Source: Augochlora pura
Lineage: Eukaryota; Arthropoda; Insecta; Hymenoptera; Halictidae
Assembly (NCBI RefSeq): GCF_028453695.1
Contig: NC_135782.1
Location: 1,116,001-1,180,000, forward strand
Direction of reading: 5' to 3'
DNA length: 64,000 bases
Shown here: positions 53,286 to 64,000 of the stretch, in pieces
Numbering within the stretch: position 1 is the stretch's first letter
Layout: each line of letters opens with the position of its first letter
Notes under the pieces: model-generated
What the model was told of the DNA's origin: nothing
Databases searched by the model: none
What the model saw: only the letters and a program-made list of their open reading frames with translations
Position numbers and translations under genes: made by a program

Positions 53286-53960
53286 GGAGAGTTTGGGAAA
53301 ATTTTCGACAGTTTTAATTGGATTGCGATTAGTCCGAAATAAACGTGGATACTCTGAGAAGACTTGGGATCATTTTTAGAGCCTTTGGAACATTTTTAGA
53401 GTCCTTGGAACATTTGTATAGCTTGTGGAACATTTCTACAGTTTCTGGGAACGTTTTAGAGCTTCTGAAAAAATTCTGGAGCTCGAGGAAAATTTTCTAG
53501 AGACCCTGGGATTTTTTTAGAGGTTTCTGGGAGTCTTCTAGAGTCTCTGGATAAATTTTAGAGCTTCTCGAAATTTTTTAGAGCCCCTGAGAATTTTTTA
53601 GAGGTCTCTGTGAGTATCTGGAGTTTCTGGATAATTTTTAGAGATTTTGAAAAATTTCTAGCTCTTAAGGAAAATTTTCTAGAGAGCCTGGGATTTTTTA
53701 GAGGTTTCTGGAAGTCTTCTAGAGTCTCTGAATAAATTTTAGAGGTTCTGGAAATATTTTAGAGCCCCTGAGAATTTTTTAGAGGTCTCTGTGAGTTTCT
53801 GGATAATTTTTAGAGATTTTGAAAAATTTCTAGCCCTTAAGGAAAATTTTCTAGAGAGCCTTAGAATTTTTTAGAGGTCTCTGAGAGTTTCCCGGAGAGT
53901 CTGGATAATTTCTAGAGCCTCTGGAAATTTTCCACAGCCTCCGAGAATTTTCCAAGCCTT
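53286..53960 (+). repeat. Large degenerate minisatellite with higher-order periodicity
   Basis: About 670 bp of short units of the type TTTTAGAGCCTCTGGAA. Within it AGGAAAATTTTCTAGAGA recurs at 53486, 53668 and 53840, spacings of 182 and 172 bp, and the intervening subunits repeat in the same order. This shows a secondary amplification of a multi-unit block. No coding potential. Confidence 0.85.
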
Positions 53961-54129
53961 CGAAACCATTTGGGATCCCTTCGAAAACTATAAAAATTCA
54001 GATAAATCTCCGAATCCATCAGAAAACATTGTAGAACGTCTGGAGAAGTTCGCTTCGGTCGCAGAAAAATCGCGCGTCGGCTGTGAATACTGTAACGCGT
54101 CTAAAAACACGTAGAACGCGGAACGACTA

Positions 54130-54151
54130 CGAGAGAGAGAGAGAGAGAGAA
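54130..54151. repeat. (GA)n microsatellite
   Basis: Short uninterrupted GA run just after the end of the large minisatellite. Confidence 0.9.
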
Positions 54152-55880
54152 ACCGTGATTAATGGGAATTCTAAGCGAGCTCGACGCGAGTAAAGCCCCG
54201 CGGTACAATTCGAACGTACGGCCTGATCAAATTGGAGTAATTAACGAGAAAGCTTTACGATCGTTCGACGAAAGGATGAATGAAAGTGTTTCTCTCGAGC
54301 ATGTGTGTGCGCGCTTCGCGTCGCGCCACGGTTCTCTCGCCGTCCGTGAACGGGGGGAGGACCCCGGTGGCGCACGGGGCTTTTCTATAAATATTTTGGA
54401 TGTTGCGGCGTGCAGCAGCGGTGCTTTTAAAGCGACGTGATTTATTTTTCTCGAAGCGGCGGAGATTAATCGTGTCGCGCCCGGTGAGATATCGGTCGTT
54501 GAAAGCGCTGATGTACAGCTGTCTTTACGTAATAAATGGAGCAAACTGTTGATCGCGAAACGATTGCCAGGAATGGACACCCGGTGGTCCGCGCGGAAAA
54601 TCTCTCTCTCTCCTCGTCGCCTGATCGCGGTTCCTCCAATTCGCGTTTCTCCTCCTCGCATTTTTATCAGCCAAATCGAGCAATTTAGAGGGTCGATACA
54701 CAAACTGTTATTCCCATAGTCTAATTATTTATTGTATTTATTTCCATCTTCTATTCATCTCCAACGTTTCAATATTTTATATTTTTAATAAAGAAATACC
54801 TGCTGCTTCAAAATTTGATTAAATGTGACTTTAAATGACTCTTCCAGGCGGCGAAGAGTTCAAATTAGCGCCGATCTTCCGACATAAGTTTGCCACGAAC
54901 GTTACGTCGCTATTATTTCGCGGCGCAGTGCATTGCATCCTCCTGGAGACCGGCCAATCCCTTTCGCAAGAAAAGTTCTCCATTTCGCGTCTAACGTCCG
55001 CGAGAATCTTTGGAGAATTCAATGTTGCCTTTGGCAGGGAACGCGCATAGAATCGCCTTCTATTCGACCGTAATTAATTCCGCGAGACTTGCGGATTTTC
55101 TTGCATCGATCACGCGAACAAATAGCTAATAAATAATTAATCTCAAAACTGATCGGAATAATTAAAATAATTAAAATAATTAAAATAAATTTATCGGTAC
55201 TTTAATTCTGCTTCGTCTTGGAATATTTTCATTTATTAAGATATTTACTAAAATAATTTACGGAAATGGTACAATATAGTTAAGCGCATGGCTTCTGCTA
55301 TTATATAAGAATTTTCCGTCGTCTACGAAATCCGCGCGAGCCTTCTACATCGCGGTCTATTCCGAGCACGATCGATCAATTGAGAATCACTGCGTATTTC
55401 CCAATCCGTGGCGCTCTGTCTTCTATTTTCTGTCCGGCGAGCGGGTCCGGACGATTCATTTTTATCGGTTTATTTTTCCCGGCCGATCGAAACGAGTCCC
55501 GTCTCGACCGGAAACAAGCTTTCGCTTTCGCGGCCCACCGGCGAAAATTCAATCCGCCTGCGGGCGAATCCCCGTGGCTCGCCCTCTTACCGAGGACTCC
55601 CGGAAAATTTCATCGAATCTATCGACTTCCAGGGAGGCGAGTCCTTTCAGTCTTTCGATTACCCGAACTTTCTTAATTGCATCGCAGCTTCCGAAGTTGC
55701 TCGTACACATCCACTGTCCGGGACACTCCGCCGACGATCTAACGAAGTTTCTGCGACGCTCGCGAGATTCCCGCGAAAAGAGGAGCGAAGAGATTGTAAA
55801 CTGTCCTAACCACTGGTTGATCGTTCTCTTTATCTTCCGGAATTGGATGTCTTTCTTGGAGCCGTAGAACTCCTGTTGCG
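54152..55880. other. Intron-like DNA
   Basis: No exon found. Open frames at 54227-54703 (-), 54835-55050 (+) and 55408-55809 (+) have no recognisable domain, no LRR pattern and no matching splice context. A small AATTAAAATAATT repeat occurs near 55155-55185. Confidence 0.45.
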
Positions 55881-55884
55881 GAGG

Positions 55885-56115
55885 TCCTGCAATTTTTCCA
55901 GCGGACCATGATCGTTCTACGAGAATTGTAGAATTTTTCCAGCGGACTATGATCGTCTCAGAATAATTCTAGAATTTTTCCAGCGGACCACGATCGTCTT
56001 AGAATAATTCTAGAATTTTTCCAGCGGACTATGATCGTCTTAGAATAATTCTAGAATTTCTCCAGCGGACTATGATCGTCCTATAATTATTCTAGAATTT
56101 CTCCAGTGATCTACC
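55885..56115. repeat. Minisatellite, 41-bp unit, five copies plus a partial
   Basis: CCAGCGGAC occurs at 55899, 55939, 55980, 56021 and 56062, with a degenerate CCAGTGATC at 56103. The period is 41 bp (first 40). The unit continues ATGATCGTCTTAGAATAATT then CTAGAATTTTT. Copies 2-5 are nearly identical, so the expansion is recent. Confidence 0.93.
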
Positions 56116-56607
56116 ATTTGCTCTAAATGATTCTAAATTTGTCCTGTGGTCTCCAAGCTTTTTTCGAACATTTCCGAATATTTTAAAAAGCAAAGGACAA
56201 CGATTTATAAATTGTTCGTGTCTACGCGGAACATGACGTCGAGTTACAGCGTCGACTGCCAAGAATGAGGTAGAACCTAGCAACGAGTATCAACCACTTG
56301 CCGATGAAGAATCACGTACTGTCACGGACACGGTTAATTTCATAACGCCTTCGGGGCGGGCACTTTCATGTTACGCATAATCGATCGACGTAACGCGTGG
56401 ATACCTTTCTCCGTGTTGCACCACTAACTCGCCGATGACTATCAGATCCTTCCATCGGTAGCCTTTATTCCATCCACTATCCCGTTATTATCCTTTTTAA
56501 CGATCTAATACGTCGTTCCAGTCCATTGTTCTGAATATTAATTGTCCAGGGAGCTATAATAATTTTTATCAGACACGGAGCAATTGAATTAGTATGTTGG
56601 ACGGTAT
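56116..56607. other. Intron-like DNA
   Basis: No exon or ordered repeat seen between the two minisatellites. Confidence 0.45.
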
Positions 56608-57062
56608 CTAGAATTTTTCCCAATGTTGTACAATTTTTCTCGATGTTAGAGGATTTTTTTAATGCCTCTAAAATTGTTCCAGAGACTCTAAAACATTTTT
56701 TAAAGCCTGTCGACTCTCTTTGGAAGCTCTGAAATTTTTTAGAAGGGTTTAACAGTTTTCAGAAGGCTCTAAAATTTTTTAGAAGGCTCTAATACTTTTC
56801 AGATGGCTCTAATATTTTTCAGAAGGCTGCAACACTTTTCCAAAAAGCTCTAACATTATTTCAAAAAGCTCTAACATTTTCCAAAAAGCTTTAACATGAT
56901 CTCAAAAAGCTCTAACATGATTTCAAAAAGCTCTAACATTTTCCAAAAATCTCTAAAATTTTCCAAAAATCTCTAACATTTCCCCAAAAATCTCTGAACT
57001 TTTCTAAAGATTCTCTAAAATTTTTCCAGAACCCCAACACCTTGCAAATATCTCAAAAATTT
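56608..57062 (-). repeat. Degenerate minisatellite related to the 53-kb array, opposite orientation
   Basis: About 450 bp of 20-24 bp units such as AAAAAGCTCTAACATTTTCC. Read on the minus strand the units become TTAGAGCTTTTTGGAAAATG, closely similar to the plus-strand units of the 53.3-54.0 kb array (TTAGAGCCTTTGGAACATTT). Marked on the minus strand to show this relation. Confidence 0.8.
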
Positions 57063-57513
57063 CACCAAAGACCTCCAAAAGTTCCTGCCGACGAGATTTC
57101 CAAGACGAGCGATTCAACGACGACATCTAAAAACCAGATCGCAGAAAGACGACGCTCGAAGTCGATCGTTCGCGGATCGAAAAGCCCGCTGGAGCATCTG
57201 CTGGAAATGTTCGGGGAAGAGCCCCGCCAGCGAGCCGGAAGGAAGATAAAAATTGAATATCGGTTTCAGAGATAACGGTGCTAACGGGACGATCGCGAAA
57301 AAAAAAAGAAGTTAACGGCGGCGGTCGTTTACGGTTACTGTGCACGGTGCATAATCGGGGCCGAGCACGTGCTCTCTCGCCGATGGGGCGACGGTTATTA
57401 TGCGGGCTCGCGGAGGATGCGCGTGCCCTCGAGAGGAAAGTGATGTATCCGGTGCAGATGTGACACGAATATTTCCGGATTACGGTGTCTCGATTGGCGG
57501 AGCCTCTCTCTCT

Positions 57514-57581
57514 AAAGAGAGAATGAAACAGAGAGAAAGAAAGAGAGAGAGAGAGAGGGGGAGAGAGGGGGGGGGGGGGGG
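57514..57581. repeat. GA-rich tract ending in a 15-bp G run
   Basis: AGAGAAAGAAAGAGAGAGAG-type sequence followed by G runs, the last being 15 consecutive G at 57567-57581. Such a tract is prone to slippage and sequencing error. Confidence 0.9.
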
Positions 57582-60049
57582 ATTCTTTCGGCCACAATGT
57601 CCCCGTCGCCGCGACGCAGAATTACCAACGAAGAATGCAGAATTCGTCGTCGACGAGCCGCGACGGACCTTTTTGTTTTTTAATCCGCGCTGTCCTCCTC
57701 CCACCTTCCCCCCCTCTCTCCCTCTCTCCCCGGTTCTCGGTCTCTTTCGCCCCGTCCTTCTATCGCATTCCGAGATACTCTCCCGGCCTCTGGGTTTCGG
57801 CAAGCCGTGGGTCCACATTCGTTCCGACCCATATTGCGATTCGTCACACGGATGGAATCTAGCGCGGTATTCGCGGAGAGCCCACCTCTTCGAAATTGAT
57901 TTTTGCATAGTCGCCGGCCGTGTCCGTACCCCACGGCGACGGTTTTCAGACAGCGAGACCGGGGATCGAGTTCGATATCCGAACGTTCGGTGTTCGCCGC
58001 GCGCGCGGATCCTCGCAGAAAATCGAATTTCCGTCGGGAGCGAATATTTATAATTTCTGTCGCCATGCGAATACGAAGCGGTTCACCTCCGTTAAAAATC
58101 AAGAATTTACAACTGTATAGTCGTATTCAAATAACTATTAACGCTTCGAGTGCCGTGAATCAACCCTTAACAAAGGGTAAATCCTGGCGAAATTGATTTC
58201 GTTCGAACATGTAAGAAAAATTGGCTATCTTTCATCGACGATAACTCCGCGAAAAATCGTCTTAGGACGACGACTCTATTTTTAAATCAAAGCTCCGAAC
58301 CTCTGCTTTAAGACTATATTTCTCGATTTTAAGTCTAATAGATTCTCGTCACTGTAATCCTTTAAATGCTAGGATCATTTCTGCAACACTTTACGCTATG
58401 CCACACTATTCGCCCTATTAAAAAAAGACGAATTTCAACGAGTTCCACGAACTCTGAAAAATTTTTCTCGGCAATGCCGTTTACGCGGAAAGAAAGTTCA
58501 ATTCTTCCCCTTTAATTGAAAAAAAGCGAATCGCGGCTGCGATTTTTTCTCGCGAGTTTACAGCGCCTCGAAGCAACCCTTGCGACGAGTCTCATTCCCG
58601 CGACGTTTTATGGGTACGCGTCGACGTCGTTTCGCGCGATTATGAATTGATATTTTAGCAGCCGCGATTATTATTATATAAATATTATATAACTACATAA
58701 TAACAGCGATCTCGAGGACACGGGTATGTGCCGGACGGTCTCGGAATCGTTCCCGCGATCAGATAACGACGGAATGTCGAAATATGTTCCTTTTCCGCGG
58801 GCTCGCAAGCAAATGAATCGAATTTGGCAACTGTCCGCTCGCTAGAATTTTACTTTCACAACCGGGCAACGTCATCCAACCCGCGCGTGATTCACGTCGC
58901 GCGCGTGACTCGCATAACTTCCAACTTCGTTCTTCTATGTTTCGTCTTCGGTACGCGCGGCGGGTCGGTTCGGTATATTTTTATTAAATGACGCTGGCCC
59001 ACAAACGGAACACCTACGAGACACGGGTTCCCGAGCCTGTCGCGACGCGAAACAGCTGTTCCCACCCCCCGTCTGTTACATTCGAAAATTCTCTCCTGTT
59101 GTGCATTCGAAACGAGATCTCGTTCTTCGCTTATGATTCTTGGATCCCTGTGTCGCGCCCGTTCATGGCAGGGACGATCTAAATCGAACAGAGATATATT
59201 GGAATATTACGTATTACCCACAATACGATATTTGTGCATGGACAAAAACAAATCAATGTTCTTAGAAGCGATGGAAATTAAGATAGGAAATTATACACCT
59301 CGTATAAGTGCTTGACCTTGCGAGGCACAAGCATAACAGTTTCGAATTACGAGGGACCGGAGTTTTTTTTTCGGGGTTCCGGAAAGGCCACGGTCAGTCG
59401 TAAAGAAGCATCTGCATAGAAAAGAACTTAGTTTAAATGTATTTAAACACCCATTTCCAATAAGATATTTATTACTATTTGTAAAAATACTTGAAAAATT
59501 ATCACAGTGATTCGGTCGATTATTAAACGTAATAAAAATACGCCATTTTTTTAGCTTGCAATTATTCGATTGAGGATTTTATACGTTTATGGAGAAAAAT
59601 AATCGGACGAAGTACAGAACGTTGAAAACATTTGATTCGCTTGGAAACAGTGTTGCGTTATTTGTAACTGGGTTAACACGGTCCCGGACGTGACTGCTGT
59701 AGCATTCGTTTCCATTCTTATGTAAAACGAACGATACAACATTCAAATTTATTTTATTCACTTCTCAGTATATTACTTATTTATTTAATATTAATAGTTC
59801 GAGAATGAACGGCTCGTCTGTTCTCGCAGCTAATTAAAATCTTGCTGTCCGTGTTAAATTATTCAAGTACGAAAATATCTAAGTGGCTTTCGCGTTCTGC
59901 GATCGAATAAATCAAAGTCGAATAAACAGTTATTATACTGATATAATTAAATGAAAACGTATAATGCTCGACAAATTCTTTACACGCTATGGAATTAACA
60001 ATAGAAGGTTGGAGGTAACGAAACATTATGTCGTAAAACGAAACAATCC
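57582..60049. other. Intron-like DNA
   Basis: A CT-rich pyrimidine stretch at about 57695-57735, then CpG-rich and AT-rich blocks. The overlapping open frames near 57.4-58.1 kb on all strands lack domains and reflect composition. Confidence 0.45.
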
Positions 60050-60054
60050 TACCG

Positions 60055-60210
60055 ATAGAAATAATTCATGAAAATTGGACGATCGTTTCGCCCGGGATTA
60101 ATTTATGCAAATTGGACGCGATCATATCGGTGGGAATAATTAATGAAAACGAGACGACGACCATTTCGATAGGAATAATTTATGAAAATGATAGGACGAT
60201 CGTTTCAATA
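60055..60210. repeat. Minisatellite, about 38-bp unit, four copies
   Basis: AATAATTCATGAAAAT, ATTAATTTATGCAAAT, AATAATTAATGAAAAC and AATAATTTATGAAAAT start at 60060, 60097, 60135 and 60174 (spacings 37-39). A frame through it shows a 13-residue protein periodicity, but this follows from the DNA repeat. Confidence 0.85.
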
Positions 60211-61758
60211 CGGGCGGGAGTTACAAAGATCCCTTTAGCCGCACATTTCTATCCGATAATGCATTTGCATGCGACTCGACGCGCGTCGCTGCGATTCGCG
60301 CGTTTCTCTAGCCGGAAAGAGTTTCCCTTTGGATAACATTTCGCTGCATCGTCTCCAGGGTTCTTCAGTGCTTTTTTTGTTTCGCGGAAGGGTCCTCTCG
60401 CTCTCGTCGAGCCCTCGACGGTAACAATCGTGTTTTAATTCGTACCTGTGCACGTCTCGTTACCTGCTAATCTCGGCCCCCCGAACGGGAGCAAGCCTTT
60501 TGACCCGAAACAGGAACGCGAACGGGGTAAAGAGGAACGGAGAGAGACAGAGAGAGAGAGAGAGAGAGAAGAATAAAGAAAGACAGAAAGAGAAATTGAC
60601 GGCGACTCGTCGACGCGGGAATCGAGCTCCGCGAAGCTTCGCTGCAATTAAAATTTCGTCGCAGCTGGTAGCGCATGAGAATGGATGCACCGATGCCGTG
60701 CATGGATAATTATGAGCCACTGAGCTTAACGACCCGCGCGTTTTCGACCCGGCGACGCCGAGGAAAAATCGCGAGGTCGCCGTTCGACGTGTCGCGTACT
60801 AAAACCCACCCCCGTTGACGCGTTCCGCGAGGCTCGTTGCGCGAAAAAAATTGCATCGCTCCGGGAAAACTGCAACGTTTCGCGATTCCGTTAAGCGACG
60901 AGGAACATCGGCGGCCCGTGCCGGTGAATATTCCTGCGGATTATTTTTTATCTGTTTCGACGATCTTCGGGGAAAATTGCACGAAATTCCGGGAGACCGA
61001 TGACGAACGTGATTTCTACCAGCGTTGTCGAATCGCGCGATTTTTCGCACTGCTTCGTCGAACTTGCCGATTTCTCAATGAAACTTTCAGGATAATTAGT
61101 TTAAAGATGACTTTATTAAAGAAAAATAATAAAAAAATTCCCCTTTAAAGATTGAACGTTTCACCGAAATTCGAATGCGATTTTGAGGAAGGTCGACCGC
61201 GCGCTCCGGCAAGGCCGCCATTTATTGTCGCGTAACTTGGTCAATTGTACGAATTTTTAAATGAAACTTTCAGGCTGTATAGTTGAAAGGCATCCCCGTC
61301 GGGGAAAAATATTGCGAGAAGGCTGGCGCGAAGATTGAAATAGTAGAATTCCAACGAAACGCCGAGCAATCTTCGTCCATCGTTCCGGGTGCGATTGGCC
61401 GGATGGCTCTCGGGACTTTCCGCGAGAAGTCACGAACTGAATGTTCCCCGAGGCTGCTTCTCTCGTCTGGGAAATTTCGCATCTGAGAATAGGTATCGCG
61501 ACGACGCGAGGTAATTGAAGCGGACGAAACGCCTCGGAGCAATTCCGCAAGCGGCGCGAACCGCGTCTGGAGCCGACAGACACGCGGGGGAGGCGGCTCT
61601 CTCGCTTCCACCCCCCCCCCCCTCCTCCCCCTTTTTAACGCGGCTCTAACTCGTGATAACGTCGGGGACGAACACTTGTCACGTTTCCCGGCCGCCGAAA
61701 ACGGAAAGCACGGCTGGATAAAATATTAGGAATGGTCGGTGTTCGTGTACCCGGTATA
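60211..61758. other. Intron-like DNA with simple repeats
   Basis: Contains a (GA)n run at 60550-60569 and a 12-bp C run at 61611-61622. No supported exon; the arginine-rich frames around 60.8-61.6 kb have no domain. Confidence 0.45.
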
Positions 61759-62069
61759 CAGGGTGTTCGAAAAAATTTTGTATGTTAGTGGAAGGTAGCC
61801 GAGGTTGTTTTAAGCAACTTGTTCCTTTACGACAATTTTCTCTGTAGCAGCGTTGAAGAGTTATTAACGAAAAACGTTGACCAATGAGGGACGAGGACCG
61901 TCGACGCGAGGAGGCTAGCGCTGACAGTGCTCGCCTCTTATTGGCGACTGTTTTTCTTTAATAACTCGTTAACGATGCCTCGGAGAACATTTTTGTAAAG
62001 GACAAAGTTGCTTGAAATGACCTCGGGTGTCCCATTTTTATATTATTAAACATTTTTAAGACACTCTTG
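61759..62069. mobile_element. MITE-like foldback element
   Basis: About 310 bp forming an imperfect inverted repeat with arms of about 140 bp. The left arm starts CAGGGTGTTCGAAAAA and the reverse complement of the right end reads CAAGAGTGTCTTAAAAA. Internal blocks match in order: CCGAGGT, AAGCAACTT, TCCTTTAC, GAGTTATTAA then GAAAAAC, and CCAAT with its partner. The centre is near 61920. TA flanks both ends (TA then CAGGG on the left; CTTGA then TA on the right), compatible with a TA target site as in Tc1/mariner-related elements. No transposase is present. Confidence 0.75.
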
Positions 62070-62859
62070 ATATTTATATCGAAATTAAAGGTTATATTAA
62101 GAATGAACGAGGTTTCAACATTACCTCAGCTATTTTCCATTACCAGATTATTAAATAATCTTAAGATATCACGCGTCTCGCAAGTTCCCGGAAAAATTCC
62201 TAGAATTCACCGACTCGCGCTTCGATGTTCCGTTGTTGCCGGCTGCGATTTTTATTGTCGCGAGCGCGGGATCTGTCGGCTTTTAGCCGCCCGATTAAAT
62301 CCTGAAGCGACTTTTACGCTGATTCTACATGCAATTTTATACCGTAGAAGCGACTGACAAAAATCTCCTGATAAAAATGTATAACATAGAATTTATTATA
62401 ATTTATTACAATATTTATAGTAACTTGCGACTGTGTAAAATACGTGTATACGATAATCTCTTCGATTATAATAGAAATGGCGGAAGGCTTCGAACGTCGT
62501 TTTATTAAATACAGTTTCAGCGAACAGTTTCTTCCATTTTATCGTACGTTTATCGCGAACGCGACGTTTTCATTTAATTTTATCGTCGTTTATAACACGG
62601 GAGCCACGCGGGTGTACGCTTTCTTTAAACGAAGAGACACGGATCAGCGTTCTACATCTTGCGCCGCGTATTAACTCCGAGTCATGCTACTCGTTCCAGA
62701 TTAGAGATCTCCTCATGCAAATTGAAGTGTTCGGGAAACCGGTTGACGAGGAGAACATCTCTTCCGTTCTTTCAACAAACACGAATTAAACGCGGAAAGG
62801 TTATTTTCCATAGGTTGTTCTCTACTTCAGTCTTCCTCGTTATTTATCTCATTTTCATT
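62070..62859. other. Intron-like DNA
   Basis: AT-rich, no exon recognised. Short frames on the plus strand have no domain. Confidence 0.45.
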
Positions 62860-63128
62860 TAAAGAGCAGAGCGTGGCTTTAAATTCGTCCGATAAAATAA
62901 AGTAAAATAAAATAGGATAGATTAGAGTAAAATAAATTAAAATAGAAGATAATAGAATACGATAAATAAAATTCAAATAAACGACGATATTAAAGAGTAG
63001 CGTAGCTTTAAATTCGTCCTATAAAATAAAATAAAATAAAATAGAAGAAAATAGAATAAAATAGAAGAAAATAAACTAAAATAGGTTATGTTAAAATACA
63101 GTAAATAAAATTCAATTAAGCTACGATA
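62860..63128. repeat. Two-copy tandem duplication of about 130-139 bp rich in AAAATA motifs
   Basis: Both copies begin TTAAAGAG (62860 and 62990), share CTTTAAATTCGTCC and GATAAAATAAA-type sequence, and end AATAAAATTCAA followed by CGATATTAAA. The inner part is an (AAAATA)n simple repeat that differs in length between copies. Confidence 0.85.
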
Positions 63129-64000
63129 TTAAACGTTAACAGCATTAATAATACACAAGGGTCGATTAAAAATCATCTCGATGAAGCGACTCGGTCTGGA
63201 AAAAGATAATTCCCTTATTCTCTTCGCATTCACGGGCTGATCCGGGGTTTTACGGGGGCCGATACCTCGGCCCGACTTTCATCCGCGTATATTTCATAAC
63301 CCGCGAAGCAAAAGTTCCGCGATCCCCCCCTGTCGAGCTGAAATACAAGGGAAGCTCGCGGGAGCGTGCACCGTGAGTTACGGTAATAGTCCCGCGGTGC
63401 AATATTCGCGCGCGGGTTAATTGAATACGATATCCTCGGCGCCGCGAAAGGCGTACAGAATCGGCACGGCCGTAGAAGATCCGCCGGGGATTCGCCGGGA
63501 TATCTCTCGCGTTTCACCGAGATCCGCGAACGCCGCCGTCTATTCGGCTTTTGTCTCGCGATCGCGGGTTCGATATTCGAGTCACGATCGCGAGACCGGC
63601 GCGGTCGAAAGACGAGAAAGTCGAGCGCACTGGAAACTTGAAATAAGTCCGAAAAACCTCGGCGGCCATGCCGGGAGGACCACCTTATTAAATCACATTC
63701 CGTCTCCCACGCGTTTCCTGCTCGCATAACCGCGAATCGGATCGATCGCGAGACGTCTTCGTCGACCCTTTGCTAGAATTTTACGAGCCCGACATGCGAT
63801 ATTTTTCGTAATGCCCTGTTCAACGTGAATACTGCTTTTCGAACGGAAATAGACAAGATGGCCGACCAAAATTTTAGACCAAAATTTTAGACCAAAATTT
63901 TAGACGAAATTAGACGCGCGCATGACCTCTTAACACGCTATTTTCTTCGCAACTACCGCGATTAGAAATTCTTCGATAATCTCTAAAAATTGACAGAAAA
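63129..64000. other. Intron-like DNA to the window end
   Basis: CpG-rich block at about 63,230-63,760 without supported exon, then AT-rich. The open frames on both strands of this block mirror each other. Confidence 0.4.
63864..63908. repeat. 15-bp tandem repeat, three copies
   Basis: GACCAAAATTTTAGA repeated three times head to tail, the core AAAATTTT being palindromic. A degenerate fourth copy follows (GACGAAATTAGA). Confidence 0.92.

Noticed and set aside
60112..60336. Frame with a 13-residue protein repeat (IISVGIINENE type)
   Set aside because: The periodicity comes from the 38-39 bp DNA minisatellite. No splice sites or further evidence of coding.

Overview
This is nuclear DNA from an insect, most likely a hymenopteran (bee-like). 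The evidence is spliced genes with GT-AG introns, animal-type proteins (TRMT9B, CHMP2A, TOP3B), long CpG-rich introns without CpG depletion, many microsatellites and minisatellites, and no bacterial operon structure. The species cannot be fixed from the sequence alone. Four gene loci are supported. Everything else reads as intron, UTR, promoter or intergenic DNA with simple and tandem repeats.

Layout. About 1-25.0 kb has no recognisable protein-coding exon. It contains CpG-rich patches, one near 1.3-2.2 kb ending in a strong splice donor, which could be a remote 5' UTR exon of the next gene. From 25,056 to 33,623 (+) lies a complete seven-exon TRMT9B-like gene (Trm9/ALKBH8-type SAM methyltransferase, about 1,263 aa). 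Its methyltransferase core is separated from a conserved C-terminal tail by a very long Ser/Pro-rich, probably disordered insertion. A long AT-leaning stretch follows (33.6-40.1 kb) that may be mostly its 3' UTR. CHMP2A/Vps2 (ESCRT-III) is on the minus strand in four exons (41,301-40,384). TOP3B (topoisomerase III beta) is on the plus strand in thirteen exons (43,095-46,686, 851 aa). CHMP2A and TOP3B are head to head, and the gap between them carries a short inverted-repeat element resembling a MITE. At 47,996-48,201 (+) is the first coding exon of a secreted or membrane protein with a signal peptide and an LRR-N-terminal-like cysteine region. The rest of that gene is not found before the window ends, so 48.2-64 kb is interpreted as its large first intron. 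This stretch is dense in minisatellites, several with about 38-41 bp units, one with higher-order periodicity, and two related arrays in opposite orientation. It also holds a second MITE-like element.

The genes do not form a pathway. They are an ordinary animal gene neighbourhood: tRNA-modification-like signalling (TRMT9B), membrane remodelling (CHMP2A), DNA/RNA decatenation (TOP3B) and a secreted or adhesion-type protein. I found no CRISPR array, rRNA, recognisable tRNA, intact transposase or novel multi-gene system. The items most worth a second look are the expanded TRMT9B insertion, the apparently RGG-poor TOP3B tail, the inverted pair of related minisatellite arrays and the two foldback elements.
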